Below, one piece after another: positions 1 through 13,531 of a stretch of 64,000 bases of DNA. Source of the stretch: Allodiplogaster sudhausi (lineage: Eukaryota; Nematoda; Chromadorea; Rhabditida; Diplogasteridae); the NCBI GenBank assembly GCA_945643635.1, contig CALZFC010000029.1, forward strand, positions 2,715,001-2,779,000, read 5' to 3'. The position numbers and the translations under genes are program-made. Below the pieces are notes generated by a model. It saw only the letters and a program-made list of their open reading frames with translations, was not told where the DNA came from and ran no database searches. Position 1 is the stretch's first letter. Every line of letters starts with the position of its first letter.

Positions 1-695
1 TCTATTTATCTCTAATTCTCTCTCTCACTCTCTCTCCCTTCATACCTTATTCCAGGATAATGGCGCGCTCATATCCCGTTGTGTCCGAGTTCAAAAACGA
101 AGCTGTATAGAGAGAGGGAAAGAGATGCGCAGAGCTGAGCAACAGCTTGCATACAAGGCGGCTACAGCAACAAAAGGAGCGCAGGCTGGCGGTAGTCTTC
201 TAAGGGGTGAAGGAGAGAGACCCTTTAGGTCTCTGAGTCTCTCATACCCGCACTCTCTCTCTCTCTCTATCTGTCTTTCTTTCTCGTCTCGCTCTCTCTC
301 ACTTTCTTTCTCTCTGTCTCTCGCTCTATCTCTCTATTTCTCTCTCTCTCTCTGTTTCTCTCTCTCTCTCTATCTTTCTCTATCTTCTTTCTCTCTCTCT
401 CTCTCTCTCTTCACTCTCCCCATCGTCTCTCTCCCTGACCAGAGTGCGAAGTGTATTTAAAAGAGATTCCAATGTGATGGGGCCAGTAGTGCCATAGAGA
501 GAGAGGGAGAAAAGTGGCAAAAGAGTGATACATTACTTGGAGTCCTTCCTCTCTATGGCTCATGCCGCCGTGATTGTAATCGGAAAGGAGGAATCTCTCA
601 GAGGCCACTTGTGTGTTTCAAATATGAACGAACAACGAAAGGTGTGAACGTTGTTATCTCTTTCTCTGGCACTCTCTCGCTCTCTCTTTCTCTGG

Positions 696-734
<39 letters not shown>

Positions 735-882
735 GTTCCCTCCCACCCTCTCTCGCTGTCTCGTTCACTCTCTGCTTGTTCTATCGCGCACCTTTAGCAT
801 TACACATACCTTTGTATTCCGTACGCGCTCTCATTCTATACACAGTCCTGAAGCCATGGTTTGTCTTTCTCATTCATGCTCA

Positions 883-934
<52 letters not shown>

Positions 935-998
935 CTCTCCTCTCTATCTCTCTTTCTCTCTACCTCTCCTCTCTATCTCATCTTCTCTCTTTTGCTCA

Positions 999-1043
<45 letters not shown>

Positions 1044-1122
1044 ACCTCTCTTTCTCTCTACCTCTTCTCTCTATCTCTCTTTCTCTCTACCTCTCCTCTC
1101 TATCTCATCTTCTCTCTTTTGC

Positions 1123-1156
<34 letters not shown>

Positions 1157-1918
1157 CTCTCTTGCTCTTCTCTTTCTGTCTATCTCTCTGTCTATGTCAC
1201 TAGGTCCCACAACCAAATAAATGGCCATGAAAGCCATCGTCACCTCGAACAGAATCAGAGGCAAAGGGGGAACTAGGCCCCGGCATGATAGCCTGGTAGC
1301 GATGGTAGATTGGCTCAAGATATGAAGTAGGTTGGCATGTCGCTCAGTCTCTGACTCTGTCTCTCTCTGACTCTGTCTCTCTCTCTCTCTATCTCTCTCT
1401 CTCTCTGCCTCTCTCTCTCTCTCTGACTCTGTCTCTCTCTGACTCTGTCTTTCTCTCTATCTCTGCCTCTCTCTCTCTGCCTCTGTCTCTCTCTCTCTCT
1501 TTCACTTTCTCTTTCTCTCTTCCTTGTACTTCTGGTATCTGTCAACCTTCGCCTTCTCTCCACACTTTTTTATGGCACACGGGGCGCGTCTCGGTCCCGG
1601 CTTTTGACTGCCAATCACATGGCGCGACGATGTGGTAGAGGAGGGGGAGATCTTCTCCATTTCAACGTCAGACTCTCTCTCTCTCTCCTCTCTCTCTCTC
1701 CTTCTCTCTCTCTCTCCTTCTCTCTCTCTCTCTCTCTCCTCCTTTCTCACTGTAACATGGATGCGTGACCTTAGAGAGACCGAAGCCATGGCGCGAATGA
1801 AGCCAGGCAGCCGTCCTTGGCTTCTAGAGGAAGAGGCACCTGTCTGATGTGGCGTCCATGATAAGTGGCCGCGTTCAAGAGTGAACAGTGGCCTGATAAC
1901 CTGGAGAGAGAGTTGGAT

Positions 1919-1952
<34 letters not shown>

Positions 1953-2253
1953 GAGAGGGAAAGGAGAGAGAGAGGGAGGGAGAGGGGGGTGGGGGAAAGA
2001 TAGCGTACCGGTGTTTTAAACGGGAAAAATTTGTGTAATACAATCGGGTATTTGAAATGTGGAACAGTAGCTGACCACTTGGATAATTGAGGTTAAGGAG
2101 GGATAGTACCGTACGAAGAAAACTGCATCTTTGAAGGAGCAAATGTCCAAAAAATCCTTTTATTTGTCTTCAAGTGATAACTATTTGTTATCCTAGAGAT
2201 AATAAAAAAGCTGCCCAAATGTTAACAAAGCCTAAATACTCTCTACTTTCCAG
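1..2253. other. Region upstream of the recognised cyclin E exons
   Basis: The missing 5' exon or exons of cyclin E should lie here or further left. Most of the stretch is (CT)n/(GA)n tract. One non-repetitive island, 56-215, follows a plausible acceptor (TTATTCCAG ending at 55). It is open in one frame through KEMRRAEQQLAYKAA, and its possible donor near 170-200 is not convincing. Other unique islands at 540-650, 780-870, 1205-1320, 1560-1660 and 1740-1900 show no exon I can link in phase to the exon at 2254. I cannot assign a start codon. Confidence 0.4.
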
Positions 2254-3355
2254 GTGTGGAACCTCCTGTGCCGCAAGGATTCCATGTATTCCATCATGGA
2301 TGTTCATTTCATGGACGGACTCGGGCCCAAGTTTGCAGAGAGGACAATCCTTGTCGACTGGATGATGGAGGTGAGGTTGTATTGTTATTTTTTTAGTATT
2401 GTCATTTAAATGTATATATATATATATATTATTTATTTATTTATTTATTTAAATAATAAAAGTTAGTGAATAGAACTATGTTCAATTGTATTTACGAGGT
2501 GAAAAATCACCATTGGTCCAGTCCACCAGAAATCTCTGGATATGCACACTCTTTCAAGGTATGGCAACATTTGAACAAGTGTGGAAGAATTTGTTGCGAA
2601 TACACTTATGTTCTATCTTCCCGCCAAAATTTAATTCCCAGGTACTCTGCGCCCTTTTCTAGGCATTCTCTTTCTCTCTCCCCCCCCCCTCTCTCTCTCT
2701 CACTTTTGTCATCACTCTTTTTCTCTCTCTCTCTCTCTCTTTCTTTCTCCATCCCTCTCTCTCTCTCACTCTCTCTCTCTCTCTCCTTCAACATGCACTT
2801 GAGTCATGATGATCGGTCTCAAATGTGTTTTTATGCCCGCTTGCTGTCCTCTGTTCAAAGACGGCAGGTGGGATAGGAAGAAGTCGTGTTGCGGAGCAGA
2901 ACAAAGATGACTGGGGCTTTTAGTAGCGGAGGAGAGAGGGAGAGAGAGAGCGAGAGAGAGATTGATAGAGAGAGAATGGAATATCAAGAGAGTCCAAAGA
3001 ATCAGAGGCAGCCGGAGGCAGAGGCGCCTCGTGGTCGTCAACCCTCTTAGTGCCCCGGGGCGAGCTGCTGCAAAAAGGAAAAGCCGGTGATATGATTATC
3101 AAGGAGATAGCCCCGGTACCAGGCGGAGAGAGGGAGGAGGAGGGGTGATATCATGGGGAGAGAGGGAGGAGAGAAAGGGAGAGAGAGAGAGAGAGTGAGG
3201 AATTCCGGTGAAACTTTTTGAGTGGACAGTTGAATGACAATTGTTGCCGAAGGGGAAGAGGAAAAGCTGGACAGTTCCTTTTTTTCTCGATTCAAGAAGA
3301 TGATTAAAAAGAATGATTGGTTTTTACAAGGTAGACGGAGGGAGGGGAGTGAGTT

Positions 3356-3389
<34 letters not shown>

Positions 3390-4580
3390 AGCTGTCACTG
3401 ATACCACGAAATTGTACAGACGATACACGGATGGCAGTATAAGGCAGAGGTGGATAAGCAGGAGGGGAAGGAGCGTAGATGGGAATTTGTGGCCAGTGTC
3501 GGCAATAAATGGGGGTGAGTTAGCATGATTAAAGTACACTCATTAAACGTTCACTAATTAAAAGTACACAAATTAGAATATAGAAGGAAATTGAAAATTT
3601 TAATTTGAGATTCAAGCAGGGAATTGAATACATAACATAAAAGAGCCGAGTTGTTAATGTAATAATTGGCTTGAAATGAGTATAAATTTTTTTTTTCTGT
3701 GGCGAAAGTGGTAAAAAAATATATATTAAGAAAAAATTAAATGTATAATTATGTACTTGGATAAATCGTATGAATTTAAGCAATATTTTGGGTTTTCTAT
3801 CCTATCCTTTTTTATCATTCAAAGATTTTTTTTCAAGGTTTGCGCCGGCGAGAATCTGCACCGAGAGACGTTCCACTTGGCCGTGGACTACATTGATCGA
3901 TTCATCTCCAACATGAGGAAGCTCTCCCTTCCTGTCTCTGTCGGCGAATTTCAGCTCATTGGCACGACTGCCATCCATATTGCTGCCAAGTATGAGGTAA
4001 CCAGAGGATCTTCTCTCTTTCTCTATCTCTCTCTCTCTCTCTTTTTCTCTCTTTCTATCTGTGGCTCTCTCTCCCTCTCTTTCCCTCTCTCTCTCTCTCT
4101 CTCTCTCTCACACTCCGATTTCAATCACAAGACCTATTGGGTCACACCTGGCCCGCACCTGTGGTCCTTAGGTCCTGAGAAATATATGTCGAAAGTAGTT
4201 TTCTGGTACAAAACCAGAGTATATGAGGCGTTAAATTTTGCTGTCTGGGTGAGAGATGATCTCACTGTGATCGAGAATCTGTTCGATCTCATCTCTCGTT
4301 TCATCTTCCTGCCAATGTTAGATGGTCTCACATGCATTTAGGACATCGTGATGGCCTTTCTTAACTAGAAGAAAGTAAAAGAGAGAGAAAGAGAGAGAGA
4401 GAGAAGCGAGAAAGAGAGTGAAGAGAGAGAGAGAAGCGAGAAAGAGAGTGAAGAGAGAGAGAGAGAGAGAGTGAAGAGAGTTTGGCGGGTTTCGCGCAGC
4501 GACCCGGTTCTTATATCTACGTTTTCTCGCCTGTTTAATCGGGTTTAGCTCGTCGAGAGTGATTGATAGAAAAAGGGGGT

Positions 4581-4616
<36 letters not shown>

Positions 4617-4771
4617 GGAAGAGTGAGAGAGAGAGAAAGAAAGATTGATACTCTGGTCCTTACTCTTCTTCACCTTCTCGCCCCTGTCCGTTCCCCCCGT
4701 TACAAATGGCAAGGTAGCGAGGACATTGCGCGCAAGAGCACTCTTGAATTTGTGGAAGTTTTATGTCTCTG

Positions 4772-4804
<33 letters not shown>

Positions 4805-7674
4805 AGGTATCTCGCTCTTTTTTTCTTGATGTATGTCTCCTCCGCTCACCCAGTTTTAGTCTCCCCCGCGCCTAACTTGTCTTCCTCTCCTCCGCCTCTC
4901 TTTCCTCTCTCTCCCCCCTCTCTCTCTCCATCTCTCTGCTCTCTCTCTCTTTCTCTGTCTGTCTCTCTCTCTCACTCTCTCTTAACTTTCTCCGCCGAGG
5001 TGTCACTTCCCTTCTCCCGATGCACTAAGTGATAGGCCAGAACGGAGTGTCGTTAAAGGTCAGACATGACTTTTTTACTTGGAATAGTGCATTAACTTTT
5101 TACACACACGGACGCTAAAAAGTGTTCATGCAGAAATTGAAGCTCTTGAAGTAGGGTAAGAGAGGGAGAGAAGAGAGAGAGAAAGAGAGAGAGATATGTT
5201 TAGATGTATTAAGGTCGCAAAGAGATAACTGTTTCCATACGCCGATCATAGGACAGAGCAGAAGAGCAGAGACCTTTTTGAAATGGACAGAATGCATTAG
5301 TAGACTAGTCATATCTAAACATTTTGCATGACATTTTTGCCAGAGAAGAACCGTGAGGGAACGAGCGAGAGAGGAGAAGGAGAGAGAGAGAGAGAGAGAA
5401 AGAGAAAGCGAAAGAAAAATAACTGAGAGAGAAAAAAAGAGAGTGGCAACTAGCAACGTATTGGCGGTCGAACGTTTTGTTTGCCTTTCGTTCTTGTTTT
5501 TGCTTTATGGCCTGAGCCGTTCCTTCATAAGAGTGCTCTCTCTCTCTCTGTTACTCACTGCGCCAGTGCCTCGCAACAGGCATTCTCACCCTTTGCAAAT
5601 TGGAATGAATGGAAGGAAGCAGAGAGAGAGAGAGAGAAAGAATAGAGAGAGAGAATGGAGAAAGAGAGGATGGTAGGGAAGAAAAGAGCCCTAGATCAAA
5701 AGAGAATAGTATAAAAAAAAGAGAATGGAAAGGAGGGAGATGAGGGAAACAGACGTCTCTCTCTCTCTCTCTCTCTCTCTCTTGCTCGCTCTCAGTCATT
5801 TCATGGATCGTTTGATATTTGCCGATAAGGAGAGGGATTTACTGGAGAAGGCAGTGTGAGACACATGGCAAAGGACAGGGAGATGAGAGGGAGATTGTGA
5901 GAGAGAGAGAGGGAGTATGATGAAATAAGGACAGAGAGAGAAAGACGAGGGAGAGAAAGACGAGAGAGAGAGAGAGAGAGAGAGAGATAGTGAGGAACAT
6001 AAAAGGAATGAGTGACATCCATTATGAGGTCGCTCCTACAAATGGTTCGAGGCCCAGGTCGCGCGCGGGAAAAGGCTGTGTATGTATGTTATCGGGGCCT
6101 GTTCCCGCGCCTGGAATACATTCTGATTCTATCCTTGTCATTTTTTCCACCCCTGGCCCCTTTATCTCTCTTTCTCTAACTCTCTCTATCTCTCTTCCAT
6201 TCTCATTCTCACTCTCTTTCTCTCTCTCTCTCTCTCTGTCTCTCTCCCTCTCTCTCTGCTTGTCTATCTCATCAGTTCCAAGAAAGAGACCCGTATCGCT
6301 TTGTCAGACTGTATAGGGCGCATCCTAATTTTCCTGGACCGTGTCCATGTCAAAGATAGGTTTGGTGTGTGACATACATGAACAGACGCCAAGAAAATTT
6401 GGCCAAAATGTGGGCCATGGATGAACACCCCCCCCCCCCCCATCCAGTTAAGAGTAGTTAACACGAATTGGATTTGTGAAAAGAAGTATAGACTAGGGTT
6501 GGGTTGGTCGAAGAGTTGAGGTGTTGGGGATATATTTTTTTGGAGAATATTGCGACGAAGAAACTATCAGAATCAGAATATTTAAAAAAAAAAATCTACT
6601 GTCGAGGGATTAAAAGATGGAAAGGGAGAAAAAATCTCTGGAATTACGAAATGTTTCTTTTCAGGAGATTTATCCGCCTAAACTCGATGAGATTGTTACA
6701 TACACGGACGGAGCATGCACCGAAGAGCAGGTCAGGCTTTTATTTTATTTTTCTAAAATAATAAAACTCTCGTCAAGTAAAATAAAATATATTAATTTGA
6801 TTAATGGTTTACATTTTAAATTGGGGTATCATTAATATATATTTTTAATTTGTAATGATAAATTAGTTTAGTGTCATTAATATATTTTAAAAAAAATTAT
6901 AATAAAAAAACAAGTTAAATCAAAAGCATTTTACAGGTGAGACGCCTTGAACTCGTGCTGCTGAAGGTGCTCGAGTGGGAGTTGAACGTGGTGACATCGC
7001 TGCACTGGCTGCACATCTTCCTGCAGCTGCTGGGAGGCACCACGGATGGGGTCAATAAAGGGGTCATTTATTATGGGGATATATATATATATATATATAT
7101 ATATTTATTTAATTATTTATTTGTTTAAATAATACAAATGTTTTTTCTTCAGAATTACGGTGAATACAGTGGAAATTTATTTTTGATATAATGTTGTTTG
7201 ATAGTAATATTAAAGAAAAACAGTAAAAAATATTTTCGCAGAATTCCGATCTACTCGTTTCGGAGGACGGCGATCAGTCGGGCCACTTCACGGAGGGAAC
7301 CATGCCGGTTACGGTACCCGCGTGCCTGCGATCCGAGTTTGTGCACATGGCACAGGTGAGAAGAAGGGGGGAGAGAGAGAGAGGAGAGAGAGATGGGAGA
7401 GACAGAGAGAGAGATGGGAGAGAGTGAGAGAGAGAGAGATGGGAGAGAGAGAGAGAGTGAGAGAGCAATTTGGTATTTGCTAAGAGCTCCGGCTGGCAAA
7501 CATTGCGCCATTCCCACCTGAGCCAAGAGCCCTTGAGTGGTGATCAGGAAAATGGGTACACTGTTGGTGCTTGAAAATATTGAAAATAAGTGTCGGGAGA
7601 AGAGAGAGCGAGAATTGTTTTAGAAAAATCTTAATAAGCCAGAAGTAAAGTTCATAAATATTTAAACTCTTTGT

Positions 7675-7722
<48 letters not shown>

Positions 7723-7771
7723 CTCTCTCGATCTCTGTCTCACTATCTCGCTCTCTCTTTCTTATTCTTAA

Positions 7772-7803
<32 letters not shown>

Positions 7804-8034
7804 TCTCATTGCCAGGTGCTGGATATCTGCCTGATGTTCGGAGAATGCCGCGCCTTCTCGAATCGCCAACTCGCCGCTGCCATTCTCTTCCTCTGCGTGG
7901 AGCCCGCCAGCCTTGTCGAGCACATCACAGGTATCACCTTTTTTGGGATTCGCGGTAAATTGGCGGGAATTTGAATGAGGATTTTAATTTGATATCGCTC
8001 CTTCTTCTGTAGTGCTCTCTGACTCTCTCCCCAT

Positions 8035-8075
<41 letters not shown>

Positions 8076-8178
8076 CCCCAATATCTCACTCACTCTCTAT
8101 CTTTCTTTCTTCCCTCTCCCTCCCTCTCCCCCATCTATCTTTCTCTCCCCATCTCTCTCTCTATCTCCCTCTCCCTCC

Positions 8179-8221
<43 letters not shown>

Positions 8222-8804
8222 GCATCACCCTGCACGAAGCCGGCGCAGCCATGGAATTCGCTCGCGAGATTGAAGAGTGGTGCACGGAGCGGCGGCCCGC
8301 CGGCGATCCCCTGCCATACATTGAAGGCGTCCGCCCAGACGACGTCCACAATATTCAGCGATATCACTCGGCAGAGATTGACGAGCTCAAGGTGGGTACA
8401 TGGACCCAGGCCTTTAAAGGGGGGAGGGGGGTATTGTGAGACCCTTAAATGGGTTTTGGACTTGGGAAGAAGTGGGTAAGTAAGTATATTGACTCGATGA
8501 TAGTTATTCTATTTTATTTTGTCATATTTCACTGGGGGGGGGGAGAATTTAAACAAAAAAAGGAAGAAAAATTGCGGGAGACTCTACTTTTTTGTCATAT
8601 TTTTCTGGGGAAAAATATATATATATAAATTTAAAATTGCAGAAGTCTCTCGCACAACGCCGCCATGCGCGCGCTGTGAAGCGTGAGCAACGAAGGCAGG
8701 CGGTGGGCACAACGAAGCAGGCGACAGCGGCGGCACCAGTCTCCGGCCGACCCAAATCACGGCCGCCCATACGAGAGATTCGGCTGCAGGCAACGACTGA
8801 CTGA
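2254..8804 (+). CDS. Cyclin E (5' end missing), eight exons
   Basis: G1/S cyclin, the regulatory partner of a CDK2-type kinase. Exons: 2254-2370, 3838-3996, 6665-6730, 6937-7050, 7242-7355, 7816-7930, 8222-8391 and 8643-8804 (TGA). All junctions are GT-AG and keep phase, giving about 338 residues. The N-terminal cyclin box shows VWNLLCRKDSMYS, then AERTILVDWMMEV, LHRETFHLAVDYIDRFIS, LIGTTAIHIAAKYEEIYPPK and the tail VLEWELNVVTSLHWL, which is the cyclin E pattern. The MRAIL-type substrate-docking motif reads FAERTIL. The second box includes FSNRQLAAAILFL. The C-terminus is basic (RRHARAVKREQRRQ). The N-terminal exon with the start codon was not found, so the protein is partial here. It is the only host gene on this strand. 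(CT)n tracts abut the acceptors of exons 6 and 7, and a GA tract follows the donor of exon 5. The family call is secure. Confidence 0.93.
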
Positions 8805-9902
8805 TTGATTTAGAGTTGAGTTTTAGTGCGGCCGATACCGTACCCCGGAGAGATGTATACGAATTTGACAAGCTCTCCACCGTATACTATTATTTCCCTA
8901 TAAATCAAGTTATTTAGTATTTATTTTATTGAATAGAATAGCCTAGTATACCCCAGCGGCCAAATAGAGACTCACGGCGGTCACTTAAACCCAATTCCTA
9001 TTGTCCATGCGTGTCTCTCTCTCCCCTCTTTCCTTTCTCTCTTCCTCTCTCTCTCTCTCTCTCTCTTTTCTCTCTCTCTCTTTTCTCTCTCTCTCCGTCT
9101 CTCTCTCTCTCTAACATCGCACTCTGCTGCTCTCCTATATGCCTCAATAGCTGCTGCTCTGATTGTTTGTGTGTGACCTCACGATTGTGCGACCTCCTCT
9201 AGCATTAATGCATCATTATCTTGGGCCCTTACAAGTTTGTCAGCCCTCCAGACCCCACCCCTCCCTGGCCCAGTTGAAAGTACGGCTTGTATGATGTTAA
9301 GTTATTTTGATTGTCGAATTACTCTTACTCTTTTTAAGTCTGCTTCGAGACCTTTTTTCTGCGCTTCCTAAATGCTCTTCTATCTCTATGTTTTCCCGCT
9401 GCAATTAATTATACTCTTGATGAATCCCGGCAATTTGTTGTATCTCGCAGATCTTTCGATTTTAGCATAGACTGCCTTTCTTATTTATCTCCTTTGTACG
9501 CCTTTCTCTCTTTCGCTCAGTCGCCTTCCTTTCGCTCTGTTGCGCTTCATTCCTTATATCTAACATTGGATTTTGACTCTCTTCCCACTCTCTCTCACTC
9601 TCTACCTGTCTCTCTCTCTCTCACTTTTTCTTTCTCTCACTCTCTCCCTGGCTCTCTCTTTCTCTCTCTCTTACTCTCTCCATGTCCCTCTCTCATTCTT
9701 TCTCTCTCTCCCGCTTTCTCTGTCTCTGTGCCTCTCCCTCTCTCTATTATATGTTTCGGATTGTTAGCTCAAGTGAAATGACACGTTCCGCAAACGGGTT
9801 CCCACTGGCACTACACGGCTTTTCCCCCCTGATTCTCTCTCTCCCTTTCTCTCTTTGCTCTCTCACTCTCTTTGCTCTCTCCCTCTCTCCCTCTCTCTTT
9901 TT

Positions 9903-9943
<41 letters not shown>

Positions 9944-11087
9944 TGTCTCTCTTTGCTCTCTCCCTCTCTGTGTCTGTCCTCTCCGAGCCCTGGTTCTCAT
10001 GAATATGCGCTTATTTATTATTGTGATCGTGTTCAAAGTGGTAGCTTTAGCCCCCTTCATGACCTATGCACAGTTGTCTACGCATTCCAGCCAGGACCGA
10101 GTACATTTTAAGTTTCAATTACTTTAGACGAGACTTTCTGGTAACGTCTTTCTTATTTGTGCTATATAAATTTCAACGTTCGTTAGGATCTGGACAGAAA
10201 AATCGATTATTGACTGAATTATTGACTGACCTCCTCCAGTGTAGACATAGCTGTACTGTATAGCACTACAATTAGTTCTAGGCATCTATCAGTGTTCTAT
10301 ACTGCAATACGTTCGGTGTCCTCTCCAGCCAACGTTCAGTGAAATGATGTTGAGTTGTTTGTCTCATAAAAGGGTTACCCTGTAGATGTGTTACAAATGC
10401 AAAATACAATTAATTTTTTTACTCGGTAATGGAGAGTCAATGAAAACTATTCCAGAGGTCACATTAAGTTTTTCTAGGATTTTTGAACAATTGAAAGGAA
10501 TGGCGATTCGATAAGGACATTAAACGACAAGCGTCAGCCTGCAGAAAGGTAAAGATAAGCGTAGTTAAGATCAGTCATGCCAGTCAATAACAGAAGCAAT
10601 TAATAAATGCTGATGAGAAAATAAATCGATATCTTAGGGTAACAAGGGGTGTATATTTTATTATCTCGATGAATAAATATACATTTCACACTGTTCTCCG
10701 ATGAGAGGAAAAGAGGATCTGTTCTTGCTTCTTTCATATTTTCAAGAGAAGCGAGAAGCGAAATGTGATATTGGGGGCAGAAATTATTTCACTCACAATC
10801 AGCTAACGAGATAAGCGATTTGATTAACATAGAGCAGATGGAGACATCTCGTGTTTCTTTCAATTCTTCATCTCACTTTACATTTCTCCCCTCCGTAATT
10901 TTTTTTTCTCGATCTCTCTCTCACTACCTCCCTCTCTCTCTCTCTCTCGTTTCTCTGTCTCTCAATCCCTCAACTTCATAATTTTTCACTCTTTCTCTCT
11001 CTAACCCTCTCTAACCATCTCTTCCCTCACTTCCTCTCACGCTCTCTCTTTCTTTCTCTGTCTCTCTGTCTCCCCCTCTCTCCCCTC

Positions 11088-11137
<50 letters not shown>

Positions 11138-11170
11138 TCTGTCTCTCTCTCTCCCCCCCCCCTCTCCAAA
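8805..11170. other. Intergenic region between cyclin E and the small-protein family
   Basis: Cyclin E (+) and family copy A (-) converge here, so the stretch should hold both 3' ends. I see no canonical AATAAA close to the cyclin E stop. CT tracts occupy 9011-9110, 9585-9985 and 10915-11160. The unique stretch 10000-10900 is AT-rich and holds no exon-like reading frame or RNA gene I recognise. Confidence 0.6.
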
Positions 11171-11436
11171 TCAGCAGCAGAGTCTGCATCCCATGATGTC
11201 GTCCACGACGCCGACCACGCAGCCCATGACAGCGAGGAAGGGCGCGAAGATGCAGAGGAAACGACGCGTTCGCTGCCGCGCGGCCGCCGCGTCGAACGCG
11301 GAACGACGAGCGGCTTGGAGACTGGAAAGAGAGAGAGAGGGAGAGAGAGAGAAAGGGAGAGAGAGAGAAGGGAGAGAGAGAAGGGAGAGAGAGAGAGAGA
11401 GAGAAAGGGAGAGAGAAGGGAGAGAGAGAGAAGGGG

Positions 11437-11472
<36 letters not shown>

Positions 11473-12186
11473 GAACAGGCGATGGAGGTGCTTAAAGAGA
11501 CGGAGAGATTAACTATGGACATATAGGGACAATAGAGAGAAGGATCGAGTTGTAGGTTACTCGCCCTTTCTATATACGCAAGATGAAAACGAGAACCACC
11601 GGATTTGGCAAATTTTAATTTTTCTTATATTTTTTATACGGAAAAGGTGATTGTAAAATCTTAGTTAGACTTGCATGTTCATGAAAAGTCTTAATATTTC
11701 GTTCACTCTACAGACGTTTGCTCTTAAATATTAAAAAAAAAAACTTTTAATTATGAAAAATTAAGATTGCTAAAAAAACCACCTTTCAAAGTTGTTTGGA
11801 AATCAAGAATTTTCATAACATTCACAGCAATAATAGCAAAAACAAGTCGAGAAGTGTGAAAGAAATGAAATAAAACAGGGAAAGAACGAGTAGTTATTAA
11901 GAGAAGAGAATAAAAAGAAGATAGAAAGGCCAAAAAGACAGGGATTGAGAGAGAAGGAAATGAGCGGAAATGTGAAAGAGAGAAGTGATAGAGAGAGAGA
12001 GAAAGAGAGAGAGAGAGAAAGAGAGAGAGGGAGAGAGGGAGAAAGTGAGAGAGAGAGAGTGAGAGAGACAGAAATGATCTGAATAAAAAAAGGTGTAAAT
12101 TTAAAAGGCAAAAATAAAGGGTAAACATACTCGGTTTTGCTTCTCCCTTCCTTTCCACGGGCACGTCGGCGTTTAGAAGAGCCCAT
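11171..12186 (-). CDS. Small Cys-rich C-terminal family protein, copy A
   Basis: Unrecognised family, shortest of four tandem paralogues. Model: exon 12131-12186 (ATG start, MGSSKRRRARGKEGRSKT), donor GTATGT in phase 2, then exon 11171-11321 ending in TGA, about 68 residues. The last exon has an Ala/Arg helix (QAARRSAFDAAAARQRTRR), a hydrophobic run (FLCIFAPFLAVMG) and the tail CVVGVVDDIMGCRLCC. The split-codon phase of the final intron equals that in copies B, C and D. I found no separate first exon ending in GYVxQ as in B and C, so this copy may start later or be truncated. The acceptor region upstream of the ATG has an in-frame TAA. A GA tract begins a few bases after the stop. A C-terminal membrane anchor, perhaps lipid-modified at the end cysteines, is inference. 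Function unknown. Confidence 0.6.
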
Positions 12187-12591
12187 GTGAAGAGTAGAGT
12201 GTGCTGCTCGCGTCCCTCTCTCACTCTCTTACTTCTCCTTTCCTCCTGGATACTGTAATTCAAAAAAGGACCGTAATTAAAAAAAAAGAGTTGTTGAATT
12301 AAAAAATAGAAAGTGTATTTCAAGAAATGCTATATTTTTTAACAAAGCTTAGATAAATTAAGATTGAAAAAATGGATTGAAAAGAAAGCGGATTGTCGAG
12401 TAAATATCGTTCTTTTGCAAAATTTTATGTGGAAAATATTTAGTAGGAATAGGATTTTTGTGTGATATTGATGCCAAGGAAGCGATATGAGAAAAGGAAG
12501 TGTGGCGGTAGACGGGAAACCTAAGTATGAAGCTTTTGGGGCTACTCACTACCCTATTTGGCATCGGACATATCGTTGTATCCCTTTCGCC

Positions 12592-12639
<48 letters not shown>

Positions 12640-13493
12640 CTAATTGCGAACCCGCCGGATATGTTTGGTAAAGCTTCTATTGCCTTCCGGCCGGGTCCTT
12701 CTAATGGAGCCGTATCAGCGATTACTGTTGATCAAGTTATGATTATAATTGTGAATGCTGCGAGAGAGAGAGAGAAGGAGAGAGAGCGAGTGAGAGAAGA
12801 GATAAAAAGATAGGGAAAAGAGAGAAATAGAGAGAAAGAGAGTAAAAAAAATAGAGAGAGAAGTTTATATCCATGAGTATGACTAAAAATAATTTCGTTC
12901 TGAAAAAGGAAGAAATGTTCCGAGAAATGATATAATTTCGACTATATACATATACTACTTTCAGCCAGCAGACCAGTTCTATTCACACTTATGTTTGAAT
13001 GTTTGTAATGTTGCAGGCTGGCATTATTCGTGTTTATTTATTAAAACCAAGAAGAAGAAAAAATAAGAGAAGTCAAATATATACACACGTTTAATTTCAA
13101 CGAATCGAACAGTGAAAATACGAACATAAAAAATAATAAAGCCTTTTGTTGAATTACATAGTTCGAAGCAGTAAACAGTATGCAGTTAATTCTCTCTTTC
13201 TACTTATTTATCGCATTCTTTGTTTCTCGCATATCGGACTTCACAGAAGTATGTATGTAGCGTTTCGTTTCATACTTTCTCTCTCTCACTCTCTCATTAT
13301 ATCCCTCTCTGTCAATCCATCTCTTTCTCTCTCTTCTCCCACTCTCGCTATATTTCTCAAACTCTTCCCATTTCTCAAACTCTTTCTGCTCTCTCGTCCC
13401 TTCTCTCGTTCTCCTCTCTCTCTCCACACTTCTCTCCCATGTCTCATGTTCTCTCTCTGTCCCCCTCTCCCTCTCTCTCTCTCTCTCTCTCTC

Positions 13494-13525
<32 letters not shown>
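12187..13525. other. Spacer between family copies A and B
   Basis: AT-rich sequence with a (CT)n tract at 12588-12637, GA-rich sequence near 12760-12860, and mixed CT sequence at 13275-13525. A unique + strand frame near 12640-12770 (PPDMFGKASIAFRPGPSNGA) has normal-looking amino-acid composition, but it has no clear exon borders and runs into a GA tract. I did not call it. Confidence 0.5.

Positions 13526-13531
<6 letters not shown>

Noticed and set aside
125..460. Long Ser/Leu-rich open frames such as this one, 611-1276, 8012-8479 and 22195-22549
   Set aside because: They read through (CT)n tracts, are open in several frames at once and lack conserved content. Only the non-repetitive start of the first (56-215) was kept as a note.
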